Source: Cytophagales bacterium (GTDB lineage Bacteria > Bacteroidota > Bacteroidia > Cytophagales > VRUD01). From it: DNA of 45,622 nt. The stretch spans positions 1,861 to 47,482 of the forward strand of contig VRUD01000029.1 of assembly GCA_019456305.1 (NCBI GenBank), written 5' to 3'. Below are positions 10,354-18,788 of the stretch, piece after piece; within the stretch, counting starts at the first letter, position 1; the number at the start of each line of letters is the position of its first letter. Below the pieces are notes generated by a model. The model had not been told where the DNA came from. It did no database searches and was given only the letters and a program-made list of their open reading frames with translations. The position numbers and the translations under genes were made by a program.

Positions 10354-10899
10354 TTAGGGTTTATAGCTGGCCTGAAACTCTTTCCAGGAAGTGGTTTTAT
10401 GATGGTTCTCAGCGTAATAATGCAGGAGTTTTTCCAGGGAGTTAACTCTTTGATAACCAGGAACGACAGAAAGAACATTAACATCTTCATCTAAATACAC
10501 TGTAGTAGGATAGCTCATTCTTCCTTTGAGGAGTTGGAAAGCCAGCTCATGACTTCTATATTTTGGAATAAAATTATAGGTTTTTCCTTTGAATATGATC
10601 GGCTGCTTGCCTTCGGCATTCAGCTTGACAGCATAAAATTTTTTATTTACATATTGCACAATTTTCGGATCTTTAAAGGTAGTGGCATCCATCCTTTTGC
10701 ACCATCCACACCAGGAAGTATAAACATCAATAAATATCTTTTTTTTCTTTTTCTTTGATTTCTTTACCGCTTCTTCAAAGCTTATCCAGTTTATTTCCTC
10801 CGTTTCCGATGTTAAAACCTGTTGTTTAAACAGGAATCCCGATAAGGCCATTGCGACCACTATTAAGGGAATGAGCAATTGTGGGTATTTTTTTATCAT
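10354..10899 (-). CDS. Thioredoxin-like periplasmic protein
   Basis: The 181-residue protein has an N-terminal signal/anchor (about 6-24) and a thioredoxin fold of the DUF255/thioredoxin_7 type: ISFEEAVKKSKKKKK, then KIFIDVYTSWCGWCKRMD with the redox pair C64/C67. The cis-Pro loop is probably SYPTTVYLD. Periplasmic disulfide reduction or cytochrome maturation-type chemistry is inferred; the substrate is unknown. It is the first gene of a probable three-gene unit ending in mnmE. The lysine run 48-54 comes from an A-rich stretch. Confidence 0.82.
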   Translation of the reverse strand: MIKKYPQLLIPLIVVAMALSGFLFKQQVLTSETEEINWISFEEAVKKSKKKKKKIFIDVYTSWCGWCKRMDATTFKDPKIVQYVNKKFYAVKLNAEGKQPIIFKGKTYNFIPKYRSHELAFQLLKGRMSYPTTVYLDEDVNVLSVVPGYQRVNSLEKLLHYYAENHHKTTSWKEFQASYKP

Positions 10900-11036
10900 G
10901 GTGTAATTTTTTTTAGAAAGTTAAATGATCTTTTTTCTTTTTATATCAAAAAAACAGCCAAAGTCATTAAAAAGTTGCAAGTTAATGAAAATAAATTATT
11001 ATTTAAAAATAAATTATTGTAAATTAACGATTTCTT

Positions 11037-12074
11037 TCATTTTTCATTTCCCCCTCCCCACGCTTGTTGTACCCATTGAAATAAACCTTTTGAACTATAT
11101 TTGGTAATAAAAAAGTCAATGGATCCGTCACTTGTGAGCGAAGTATCACCTACGGTAGCGGTGCCCTCAAAATATCCTGTCACAAAAACATTACCGGAAT
11201 GATCTACTATAATACCGTTGCCATGGGTATAGCCAATACCCCCAGCTTGCTGCAGCCATTGTAATTGGCCTGATGAACTGAATTTGGTTATAAAAATATC
11301 TGTACCCCTTGGATTTGAAACTGAACCTGCCCCAAAAGTAGCTGTACCGGGTGTTTGCCTGGTAGCATAAATATTACCTGATGCATCTACTGAAATGCTG
11401 TTGCCGTAATCTTTTATGCTTCCCCTTGCCTGCTGCACCCAAAGCAGTGAACCCGATTGATTGTATTTAGCTATAAAGAGATCGGAGCTGGCTATGCTGG
11501 TAATGGTCTTTGAGCCACCGGGATCCTTCTTTGTAAAGGGGGTTTTTGCTTTCTTAGCAAAAAAAGCTTTACCTTCAAAATACCCGGTTATATAAATATT
11601 ACCTGCCGGATCTGTTGAAATACCATTACCGAAATCATAACCATTCCCTCCTGCCTGCTGCACCCATTGGAATTTACCCGATGCATCATACTTAACCAAA
11701 AAAATGTCAGAACTGGCTATACTGGTAAGCATTTTTTCTCCAAAAGTTGCCCTGCCTTCAAAATAACCGGTTATATAAACGTTGCCTGCAGCATCTACGG
11801 CAAGGGCTTTGCTATAGTCGGTAGCTTCACTGCTGGCTTTCTGTGCCCAATTAAGAGCCTGGGAAAAGCAGTTGGTAGTAGGCAGTCCCGATAAAATTAA
11901 TACAAACAAGAAACAGTTGATGCAAAAGAATCGGGATGTCGCTTTACTCCATAGGCAGTTGGCAATAATAATAGTAATAATGACTATCCGCCTTTGAACA
12001 CAAATTGTAGTATTGATTGCATGATTGCATGGATGCATGGTTGCATGACGTGTTATTGATAATTTGATTTCCAT
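11037..12074 (-). CDS. SBBP-repeat secreted protein, probably C-terminally truncated
   Basis: From about residue 75 the protein is a series of beta-propeller-like SBBP repeats (AVDAAGNVYITGYFEG, STDPAGNIYITGYFEG, SVDASGNIYATR, IVDHSGNVFVTGYFEG), each followed by DIFLVKYDASGxxQWVQQAGG. The family is secreted in Bacteroidetes and usually ends in a T9SS domain; this one stops at GGGNEK after the fifth unit without one. The start is doubtful: the real signal peptide seems to be about residues 50-72 (FFCINCFLFVLILSGLP...FSQ), and the 48 residues before it are encoded by repeat-like DNA including 12015-12050. An in-frame non-ATG start, or damage at the 5' end, is possible. Both ends therefore look altered by repeats. 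Confidence 0.6.
   Translation of the reverse strand: MEIKLSITRHATMHPCNHAINTTICVQRRIVIITIIIANCLWSKATSRFFCINCFLFVLILSGLPTTNCFSQALNWAQKASSEATDYSKALAVDAAGNVYITGYFEGRATFGEKMLTSIASSDIFLVKYDASGKFQWVQQAGGNGYDFGNGISTDPAGNIYITGYFEGKAFFAKKAKTPFTKKDPGGSKTITSIASSDLFIAKYNQSGSLLWVQQARGSIKDYGNSISVDASGNIYATRQTPGTATFGAGSVSNPRGTDIFITKFSSSGQLQWLQQAGGIGYTHGNGIIVDHSGNVFVTGYFEGTATVGDTSLTSDGSIDFFITKYSSKGLFQWVQQAWGGGNEK
12015..12050. repeat. GCATGATT/GCATGGAT short repeat, inverted partner of 12846-12893
   Basis: The unit (GATTGCATGATTGCATGG and following bases) is the reverse complement of the array upstream of the next gene. The two copies flank the 214-residue gene in opposite orientation. Confidence 0.65.
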
Positions 12075-12182
12075 TTGTCATTTGAATTTAATTTTGATAT
12101 CAGGTTTTTATTCATTTTAATCATTTTATTTTCAAACTCATAGATTTTGTTATGATTCCCATATATGAGACAAAAAGTTGTG

Positions 12183-12827
12183 TTATCTGTACCAATCAAT
12201 TTCTGAGCTACTATCCCAAAAACATGAAAAAATTGACAGTATGGGCAATATTTTTAATTTGTATTTAATTTTCCTATTATTTCCAAACATGGAATAACAT
12301 AGCACAATTTTACTGTTTTTTATGTACAAATATATGGTCACATCCGTTTGATTAACGTCCCACATCAATGATTTTCCAGTATAATCATAAATCCACATCA
12401 TTTGACTATCTTTAAAATACTGATCAATTTGACTAGCCGTATGTTTAAAACATATACTAATTTCTTTTTCAATACTATCATTGGTCAATCTTAGTTCTGT
12501 ATATAATTCACAATATGATATTGTATCCTCCTTTATTTCATACAGTTTCCAGCTTCCATGGTTATAATGATGAATATACTGTATCTGTATAATGAAATTG
12601 CCTTTTTGAACTTTCCTTTTTAAATCAAACAATTTTTTTTCAAACAACGGATCTTTGTTAAACAACGAATCATTTATGGATGTGATAAACGATTTGTCAA
12701 AATGATCCCTTTGTTCAAGAAAATTCAAATTAATCATATACCCCTGACTCAAGCATGGTAAACTTAGAATTAGCAATAACTTCAAAATAAACAAACCACC
12801 AAAATTTCTCATTAATTTAATATTCAA
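12183..12827 (-). CDS. Secreted protein of unknown function
   Basis: I do not recognise this 214-residue protein. It has a signal peptide (MRNFGGLFILKLLLILSLPCLSQG if Met6 is the start, which gives a better signal than Met1). The mature part is rich in aromatic and charged residues (HHYNHGSWKLYEI, MMWIYDYTGKSLMWDV) and has alternating strand-like segments, suggesting a beta-rich fold. No lipoprotein Cys or T9SS domain is seen. It is flanked on both sides by octamer repeats in inverted orientation and has no obvious operon partner. Confidence 0.55.
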   Translation of the reverse strand: MNIKLMRNFGGLFILKLLLILSLPCLSQGYMINLNFLEQRDHFDKSFITSINDSLFNKDPLFEKKLFDLKRKVQKGNFIIQIQYIHHYNHGSWKLYEIKEDTISYCELYTELRLTNDSIEKEISICFKHTASQIDQYFKDSQMMWIYDYTGKSLMWDVNQTDVTIYLYIKNSKIVLCYSMFGNNRKIKYKLKILPILSIFSCFWDSSSEIDWYR

Positions 12828-12845
12828 AGGTTATTCTACTTTACA

Positions 12846-12893
12846 ATCATGCATCCATGCATCCATGCATCCATGCAATCATGCAATCATGCA
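12846..12893. repeat. ATGCATCC octamer microsatellite
   Basis: Tandem ATGCATCC units (about three) are followed by ATGCAATC units. The array lies just upstream of the 214-residue minus-strand gene, so its copy number could affect that promoter. The reverse complement occurs at 12015-12050. The rest of the 12828-13055 gap holds a TTTGGCA-GT-TGCCAAA palindrome (12942-12957) and AT-rich sequence. Confidence 0.7.
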
Positions 12894-13055
12894 AAGAAAT
12901 GGTATTTGGCATAGGAATACGTATATTCATTATAGTAATAATTTGGCAGTTGCCAAAATAAAGATATAATTGTTTCATAATTTTAAAAGATTGCAACAAA
13001 TTTATAAATTTAAAAATCTAATAAGAAAATATTATGATATTTTTGTTGAAATAAA

Positions 13056-14507
13056 ATGCCCAAAACAATTACAATATTATTGATTCTGATTTTAATACCA
13101 TTAGCGTCACCAGGGCAGGTGGATACTGTATTGGCAAACACCTGGTTTGAAAAAGCAATGGAACTGAACAAACAAGCGTTGTATGATAGCGCTATTTTTT
13201 ATCTTAAAAAAGTCAGTGAAAAATATCTGTCAGTCCTGCCTGTTTGGCAGACAAGCGTACAGGCGGGTTTTCGTGATACGACTGCAGCAATGGATAGCCT
13301 GTCTGTAAAAGTTTTGCAGCAAGCAGGTGGGATAGAAGATCGTGTTATGAATAAAAGGCTCTGGGAGAAGTATGTGAAAACTTTAGCTTTTATAGCCTGG
13401 AACTTAAATTTAAAAGCAGAGTATAACAAAGCATTAAAATATTTTTATGATGCTTTGAAAACCGGGTTAAATCAGTTAGGAGACAAAAGCCTGGGTGTTG
13501 CAAAAACATACAACGGATTGGGCATAGTTTACGAGAACAAAGGTGAATATGATAAGGCGATGGAATATTTTCAGCAATCACTGGATATAAAACTTTTAAA
13601 AATCGGAAAAAATAATCGTGAAACAGCTAAAAGCTATAATAACATTGGAATAGTTTATGAGAAAAAAGGCGATTATGACAAAGCGATGGAATATTATCAG
13701 CAAGCATTAAATATATTGCTTAAAATAATTGACAGAAACTATCCTGCTATAGCTGTAATCTATCAAAACTTAGGCACTCTTTATTGGTTCCAAGGAGACT
13801 ACTACACTGCGCTGGAATATCATCAGCATTCATTGAACATTAGGCTTAAAGCCCTTGGTAAAGATCATCCTGATGTTGCAATTAATTATAACAACATAGG
13901 AGCTGATTATGAGAAAATAAACGATTATGACAAAGCGATGGAATATTATCAGCAATCATTGAACATAAAGTTTAAAACGCTTGGTCAGGAGCATCCTCTT
14001 GTGGCTTTAACATATAATAACATAGGAATAATTTATCAATTAAATGGCGATATTGACAAAGCCCTGGAATATTATAACAAATCTTTGATCATTTGGCTTA
14101 AATCTCTAGGCAAAGATCATCCTTATGTAGCCGTTAGCTATATAAATTTGGGTGATCTATATGCTGCAAAAGAACAAATCAATAAAGCAAGGGAATATTA
14201 TAAAAAGTCATTAAATATCAATTTAAATTCTTTTGGTTCATATCATCCGGAAGTAGGTAATTGTTATTATAAATTTGGTGATCTTTATGAAATGACGGGG
14301 GATTATAGAAAGGCGCTTCAATATTACCAGCTGGCTATGCAGTCATTAGTGAGGTCTTTTTCGGATAGCAGTATTTATATCAATGTCACATTCCCGGAGC
14401 AATATGAAGATTGGAAAGGTTTGATCAATTCTAAATTGGTATTTCTCGAAACTTTAGAGGCGAAGGCTGAGACGTTTGAGAAGAGATGGGAAGAAGGGAA
14501 AAAGTAG
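13056..14507 (+). CDS. Secreted tetratricopeptide-repeat protein
   Basis: The 483-residue protein has a signal peptide (about 1-20, ending PLASPGQ). From about residue 125 on there are eight TPRs of the 42-residue kinesin-light-chain type, each with AxxYNNIGxxYxxxGDYDKAMEYYQQSLNIxLK and a LGKDHPxVAxxY linker. TPR arrays bind other proteins; in Bacteroidetes such proteins often precede signalling domains, but none is present here and the C-terminus is a short charged helix. Residues about 58-73 (VLPVWQTSVQAGF) come from a GCCTGCC-type palindrome inserted in frame. It stands alone on the plus strand. Confidence 0.82.
   Translation: MPKTITILLILILIPLASPGQVDTVLANTWFEKAMELNKQALYDSAIFYLKKVSEKYLSVLPVWQTSVQAGFRDTTAAMDSLSVKVLQQAGGIEDRVMNKRLWEKYVKTLAFIAWNLNLKAEYNKALKYFYDALKTGLNQLGDKSLGVAKTYNGLGIVYENKGEYDKAMEYFQQSLDIKLLKIGKNNRETAKSYNNIGIVYEKKGDYDKAMEYYQQALNILLKIIDRNYPAIAVIYQNLGTLYWFQGDYYTALEYHQHSLNIRLKALGKDHPDVAINYNNIGADYEKINDYDKAMEYYQQSLNIKFKTLGQEHPLVALTYNNIGIIYQLNGDIDKALEYYNKSLIIWLKSLGKDHPYVAVSYINLGDLYAAKEQINKAREYYKKSLNINLNSFGSYHPEVGNCYYKFGDLYEMTGDYRKALQYYQLAMQSLVRSFSDSSIYINVTFPEQYEDWKGLINSKLVFLETLEAKAETFEKRWEEGKK
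13235..13267 (+). repeat. GCCTGCC-type palindrome inside the TPR gene
   Basis: CCTGCCTGTTTGGCAGAC is followed by AAGCGTACAGGCGGG, a hairpin of the same family as the mnmE and sufD inserts. It stays in frame and lies before the first TPR. Confidence 0.6.
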
Positions 14508-14511
14508 CAGT

Positions 14512-14735
14512 TGCAGTTGGCAGTCGGCAGTCGGCAAAAAGGCAAAAAACAACAATTAAAAAATCGTAATCACATGATTAAAAATCCTGAAAAGTATAAA
14601 TAGAGAAAAGCCGGCAATCTACAGTCCCCAGTCGGCAAAAAACAATTGCCGACTGTGGACTGCCGATTGTGGACTGCCGATTGTGGACTGCCGATTGTGG
14701 ACTGCCGACTGCCGATTGTTAACTGCTACTGCCTC
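14512..14735. repeat. GCAGTCGGCA / TGCCGACTGC repeat cluster
   Basis: This gap between convergent genes holds GGCAGTCGGCAGTCGGCAAA on the left. On the right are about four tandem copies of the 14-mer GGACTGCCGATTGT, which are complementary to the left arm, so the whole forms a large imperfect hairpin. A single unit of the same family is at 31592-31612 (GGCAGTCCACAGTCGGCA). Confidence 0.75.
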
Positions 14736-14737
14736 TG

Positions 14738-16024
14738 CTATTTTTCCCTCTCCTTCCCTTCATCACCTTTTGGTATGGGCTGACCATGAGGGTCTTTTTG
14801 GGGATGCCCAAGCACCTGATCCACTTTTTCCAATATTTCTTCGGGCAGCAAATGCTCTATTTTTTCTGCCGGCTCATGCAGCTCTTCGGCTGGCAAGCCC
14901 ATTTTGGTGGCAAGGTATGTCTCCCATAGCCGGTGGGCTCTCACTAATTTAATGGCTTGATGATTTCCTTTTTCAGTAAGAACGATTTTATCTTTAGTGG
15001 TATTTATTAGTCTAAGACGTCTGAGATAAAGCAGGTGAATTTTAATTTTTGATAAAGAAATGTTCAGATAATCAACAATTGCTATGCGATTGACAGATCC
15101 CCCGGCTTTTATTTTGTAGTAGATCGTTTTTAATATATCCTGGTGATCTATAATAAATTGTTTTTTGAGCTTGCGGTATGAATTAATGAGAAAACCTTTT
15201 TTAGGAGAAAACAGCAGCGCAGCGCCAAAAAATAATACGGCCATCACGGTCATGGTCGGGCCGGGGGTTATTTCCAGTAATATGGCAATCAGCAAACCCG
15301 ATGTGGCTGAAAGTAACCCCAGAAAAGCTGAAATAATGATCATTACCTTCAGTTTGTCTGTTAACAGGTAGGCAGTAGAGGAAGGTACGATCAGCATTGC
15401 CACCACAAGGATCACGCCTACGGATTGCAGTGATGCCACAACGGAGAGTGATAGCAGGAACATCAAAAAGTAGTGGATCACCGCCACGGAAACGCCCATG
15501 GTTGCAGCAATTACAGGGTCAAAAGTTGTAATAAAGAAATATTTAAAAAAGAGGGTAATACAGATCAATACATAAATACCAATTAATGCAGTCAGCCACA
15601 GGTCGCCATTGGAGACACCCAGCACATTACCAAATAAAAAACCCTTCATATCAAGGTGTATACCTTCTTTTTTGGTGAGCCACGAGATGCCAATGATGCC
15701 CAGCGCAAACATCCCGGTGAATACGATCCCGATTGAAGAATCTTCTTTTGTGATCGAATTTCTCTGGATCCAGGTAATAAGGATGGCAGTAAATAATCCG
15801 GCTACAACCGCTCCAATAAAAATGGCTAATGGGTCATGGCCCCAGAAAATAAAACCAATGACTACCCCTGGCAACACTGCATGTGATAAAGCATCTCCGA
15901 TAAGCGCCATCCTTCTGAGTGTAACGAAACAGCCCAGTATGCCGCAGGTCATGCCCACTATAGATGAAGCGATCAGGGCACGGATTGAGTATTCGTATTG
16001 TAATATTTCAAATAGATCAGTCAT
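14738..16024 (-). CDS. Metal ABC transporter permease fused to a DtxR/MntR-like sensor domain
   Basis: Residues 1-275 form an ABC-3 family (ZnuB/MntB/TroC type) inner-membrane permease with about eight hydrophobic segments and the family motifs RRMALIGDALSHAVLPGV and VGVILVVAMLIVPSSTA. Residues about 290-428 are unlike a permease. They form a winged helix (VDYLNISLSKIKIHLLYLRR) followed by the DtxR-family dimerisation and metal-binding helices, RAHRLWETYLATKMGLP and ELHEPAEKIEH. These end in the family tail HPQKDPHGQPIP. The likely metal ligands H364, E368, H383 and H391 are kept. The cytoplasmic tail could sense metal and gate transport, or could bind DNA; this is inference. The gene is third in the operon, 166 bp after the SBP-ATPase gene, with a repeat in the gap. 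No internal stop or frameshift is seen. Confidence 0.85.
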   Translation of the reverse strand: MTDLFEILQYEYSIRALIASSIVGMTCGILGCFVTLRRMALIGDALSHAVLPGVVIGFIFWGHDPLAIFIGAVVAGLFTAILITWIQRNSITKEDSSIGIVFTGMFALGIIGISWLTKKEGIHLDMKGFLFGNVLGVSNGDLWLTALIGIYVLICITLFFKYFFITTFDPVIAATMGVSVAVIHYFLMFLLSLSVVASLQSVGVILVVAMLIVPSSTAYLLTDKLKVMIIISAFLGLLSATSGLLIAILLEITPGPTMTVMAVLFFGAALLFSPKKGFLINSYRKLKKQFIIDHQDILKTIYYKIKAGGSVNRIAIVDYLNISLSKIKIHLLYLRRLRLINTTKDKIVLTEKGNHQAIKLVRAHRLWETYLATKMGLPAEELHEPAEKIEHLLPEEILEKVDQVLGHPQKDPHGQPIPKGDEGKEREK

Positions 16025-16038
16025 TTCTTTAAAAATTT

Positions 16039-16126
16039 ATGCCACAAAATCTAAAACACAAAACCCCACTAAATTATTTTATAAACCCTTTTCGCGGGAT
16101 TTTGTGTTTTCGTGATTTAGTGGCAT
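16039..16126. repeat. Inverted repeat with GCCAC / GTGGC ends between the two transporter genes
   Basis: The left arm ATGCCACAAAATCTAAAACA and the right arm (ending GATTTAGTGGCAT) are imperfect complements over about 30 bases. A similar element with GCCACTAAGACAC arms lies between sufC and sufB. A GC-rich GCCTGCC-like hairpin follows at 16147-16173 (ACCCGCC ... GGCAGGCGGGC). Together they fill the 166-bp gap. Confidence 0.55.
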
Positions 16127-16190
16127 TTTTATTAATCATTTTACCTACCCGCCACTGCGTTTTGGCAGGCGGGCAAAGTCATGTTCATTA

Positions 16191-17969
16191 TCACTCATAA
16201 ACATACTTCTCAGTCTCCTGCAAAATAGTAAGCCGTGCGGCATAAGTAGCCGTTATATTTTGCTGGGTAAATACATCTTTAGTTTTTCCAAATGCTATCA
16301 ACCACTGATTGAGCATGATCACGTAGTCAAAGTAATCCTTCACTTTTGCCAGGTCGTGCTGAATGAGCACGATTGTTTTGTTTTGTTGTGCCAGGTCTTT
16401 GATAATTTGAACGATCTTCTCCTCGGTTTTTATATCAACGCCCACGAAAGGCTCATCAAACAAGAGGATTTCAGCTTGCTGGCAAAGCGCCCTTGCTATA
16501 AAAACCCTTTGCTGCTGCCCGCCTGAAAGGTCGGAGATCTGGCGGTCAACATATTCGCTGATCCCCACTGTTTCCATAGCGTTTGAGCAGATTGACCTGT
16601 CATCACTGTTAAATCTTTCAAATTGTCTTTTATGGGGCAGCCTGCCGGTGATCACGATATCTTCGACTGTAGCCGGGAATGCCCAGTCAATTTCCTCTTT
16701 TTGAGGGATATAGGCGATCTTATCCCTGACTTCATCAATAGATCTGCCGTTTATTTTAATACAACCATTGTCAATGGGGATCAATCCGAGTATAGATTTT
16801 AAAAGGGTGGATTTGCCAGCGCCATTGGGCCCTATCAAGCCGTATAGTTTACCTGATTCGATAGAAAGGGTAATATTTGATAGAACGGTTTTTCTTTGAT
16901 AGGAGACAGATATTTTATTGATATCTATGTTATAATGATCCCAATTATTGCTCTGGGTAGAATTCGGAGCAATTTGTTTTATTTTTAGGAAAACCCATAA
17001 AAATCCTATCCCAAAAAGTAATCCCACTGCAATAAACAAAGGCAGCAGTGTTCTTTTACGTTCCGTATTACGATTGCCAGTCATAGTCAATGCAGTGACG
17101 ATGGTATCGGTGTTTTGTTTTAACATTTTCAGATAAGTATCTGCCCCGCTTTCTTCATCGCCCAACGAATCCGCAAAAAGCTTTCCCCCGATAACAACGC
17201 CATGATCTTTAGCCAACTGTCTTAAAAGTTTCGGATTGATGGTTGATTCCATGAATATTGCACTGATCCCTGTGGTTTTGATCACGTTTATGATATTATT
17301 AACGTCTCCGATCTGTACTTCAGCATCCGTTGAAATGCCCATAAGCGCTTCAACCCTGACACCATATCTACTTCCATAATACCTGAAAGCGTCATGAGAA
17401 GTGATCAACACCCTTTTTTGCTCAGGAATTGTATAGATATTATTCTTTATGTAGCTATCCAGCTCAATAAGCTCTTGTTTGTAGCGAGTAAAGTTTTCAG
17501 TATAATAGCCGGCATTTTTTGCATCTAATTGAATAAAAGTATTTTTGATATTACGGGCAAATTCAATAACCAATATGGGGTCCATCCATGCATGCGGGTC
17601 AGGGGAGCCATGGAAAGCTTCGCTGACAAATGGTTTTATACCCTTAGTAACAACAACAATTGGGCGATTCCCCCCTGCATTTTCAATAATTTCATCCAGC
17701 CAGCCTTCCAGCATAAGCCCGTTTTTCAGCACTACGTCTGATTCTACTACTTTTTGAGCATCTCCCGGAACGGGATCATAAAGATGTGGGTCACCTCCTA
17801 CAGGCATCAGGCAGTTCACTTCAATTTTGTTGCCTGCAATATTTATTGCAATGTCATAGATGATGGTTGTTGTAGCCAGCGCTTTGATCTTTTTTATTCC
17901 TGAACTCCCTGTAGAGTAGGGTAGAAGTATTAACAAAAAGAGTAAAAATATGACCAGTTTCTTTATCAT
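16191..17969 (-). CDS. Fused metal substrate-binding protein, membrane helix and ABC ATPase
   Basis: One 592-residue chain carries two normally separate subunits of a Zn/Mn/Fe importer. Residues 1-22 are a signal segment. Residues 25-296 are a cluster A-I (TroA/ZnuA/MntA) binding protein with predicted metal ligands H62 (DPHLYDP), H126 (DPHAWMD), H192 (TSHDAFRYYG) and D267 (ADSLGD), a TroA-like His3Asp set. Residues 307-330 form a strong transmembrane helix. Residues 346-590 are a complete ATPase with Walker A GPNGAGKST (380-388), a Q-loop at 423, LSGGQ (481-485), Walker B ILLFDEP (501-507) and the switch H538. The topology fits: binding domain outside, ATPase inside. It starts 12 bp after the regulator gene and is followed by the permease, so two polypeptides would make the transporter. 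I know these domains as separate proteins; the fusion is the unusual part. The frame is clean throughout. Confidence 0.9.
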   Translation of the reverse strand: MIKKLVIFLLFLLILLPYSTGSSGIKKIKALATTTIIYDIAINIAGNKIEVNCLMPVGGDPHLYDPVPGDAQKVVESDVVLKNGLMLEGWLDEIIENAGGNRPIVVVTKGIKPFVSEAFHGSPDPHAWMDPILVIEFARNIKNTFIQLDAKNAGYYTENFTRYKQELIELDSYIKNNIYTIPEQKRVLITSHDAFRYYGSRYGVRVEALMGISTDAEVQIGDVNNIINVIKTTGISAIFMESTINPKLLRQLAKDHGVVIGGKLFADSLGDEESGADTYLKMLKQNTDTIVTALTMTGNRNTERKRTLLPLFIAVGLLFGIGFLWVFLKIKQIAPNSTQSNNWDHYNIDINKISVSYQRKTVLSNITLSIESGKLYGLIGPNGAGKSTLLKSILGLIPIDNGCIKINGRSIDEVRDKIAYIPQKEEIDWAFPATVEDIVITGRLPHKRQFERFNSDDRSICSNAMETVGISEYVDRQISDLSGGQQQRVFIARALCQQAEILLFDEPFVGVDIKTEEKIVQIIKDLAQQNKTIVLIQHDLAKVKDYFDYVIMLNQWLIAFGKTKDVFTQQNITATYAARLTILQETEKYVYE

Positions 17970-17981
17970 AAATTCAATATT

Positions 17982-18641
17982 TCAATCTGTAACAAAAATG
18001 TTATCCGATACTTTTTGCGATACGATGAGTGTTTTTTTGTTATCAATCTCAATTTCAACAGACCCGTCAAATTCAATTTTATCCAGAACTTTGATCTTTG
18101 CACCTAAATGGATCCCGGATTTATCAAGGTATTTGAGAAATGAAGAGGTTGATTCTTTAACTCCCACAACAATACCTTCATTATTTAGTGATAATTCAGT
18201 CAGGGGGATTTTATTCTTTGCTTTAATTTGACCATTTGCATCCGGTATTGGGTCTCCATGCGGGTCATATTGCGGAAAACCAAGAAATTCATCCATGCGT
18301 TCTACGAGATAATTTGATCTTATATGTTCCAGTTCCTCTGCTACTTCATGAACTTCGTCCCAGTTAAATTTTAGCTTTTCTACCAGAAATACTTCCCACA
18401 AACGATGTTTCCGGATGACTTGTAAAGCTGTTTTTATGCCTTCTTTTGTAACGGTCAGCCCCTTATATTTTTCATAATTGATCAGATTCTTTTGAGACAG
18501 CTTTTTCAGCATATCACTTACCGAAGCCGGCTTCGTGTTCATTGACTCTGATATGGAGTTTGTAGATACTTCTTTATCACCACCACCGGCTAAATGGTAG
18601 ATGGCTTTCAGGTAGTTTTCTTCTGTGTAGGTTAGTGTCAT
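17982..18641 (-). CDS. DtxR/MntR-family metal-dependent transcriptional regulator
   Basis: The 219-residue repressor is predicted to bind DNA when loaded with Fe2+ or Mn2+. The winged-helix domain (1-70) has the recognition region SMNTKPASVSDMLKKL. The dimerisation/metal domain carries H79, E83, H98, E102, E105 and H106, matching DtxR positions except that Cys102 is Glu, as in MntR-type proteins. At the position that distinguishes DtxR (Met10) from MntR (Asp8) it has Asn9, so the metal cannot be assigned. The C-terminal part (about 140-219) is an SH3-like FeoA domain. It is first in the metal-import operon, 12 bp before the SBP-ATPase gene. Palindromic boxes near its promoter suggest autoregulation. 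Confidence 0.9.
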   Translation of the reverse strand: MTLTYTEENYLKAIYHLAGGGDKEVSTNSISESMNTKPASVSDMLKKLSQKNLINYEKYKGLTVTKEGIKTALQVIRKHRLWEVFLVEKLKFNWDEVHEVAEELEHIRSNYLVERMDEFLGFPQYDPHGDPIPDANGQIKAKNKIPLTELSLNNEGIVVGVKESTSSFLKYLDKSGIHLGAKIKVLDKIEFDGSVEIEIDNKKTLIVSQKVSDNIFVTD

Positions 18642-18648
18642 GAAATCT

Positions 18649-18745
18649 AACTTTCCTAAACTTCTGGGTTTAGGAAAGTTTTTATAATTTGCAAAGTTAA
18701 TAAAAATTTAGATTAATCTAAAAATATTTTTAGAATATGTCTAAC
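18649..18745 (-). promoter_or_regulatory. Promoter and operator boxes of the metal-import operon
   Basis: Reading the minus strand, a Bacteroidetes -7 element TAACTTTG lies at 18699-18692. Directly upstream is a perfect 16-bp palindrome TTTAGATTAATCTAAA (18707-18722). A second box, TTTAGA-ATATG-TCTAAC (18729-18745), lies 22 bp further, two helix turns away. They resemble MntR/SirR-type operators. Between promoter and start codon, 13-bp arms AACTTTCCTAAAC and GTTTAGGAAAGTT (18649-18680, 6-base loop) could be another site or an RNA hairpin covering the AGGAAAG sequence near the ATG. Confidence 0.6.
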
Positions 18746-18788
18746 ATGCTTATATTCAGGAAGTTATAAAATCTAATGGCTGGGGTAA

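Noticed and set aside
12846-12893. Regular repeats that could be a small CRISPR array
   Set aside because: The units are 8 bp and directly adjacent, with no spacers, and no cas gene is present.
14738-17969. The two transporter fusions as simple frameshift or missing-stop artefacts
   Set aside because: Each linker is a continuous frame with sensible residues (a membrane helix in one, a helical linker in the other) and no homopolymer run at the junction. Raw reads would still be needed to be sure.
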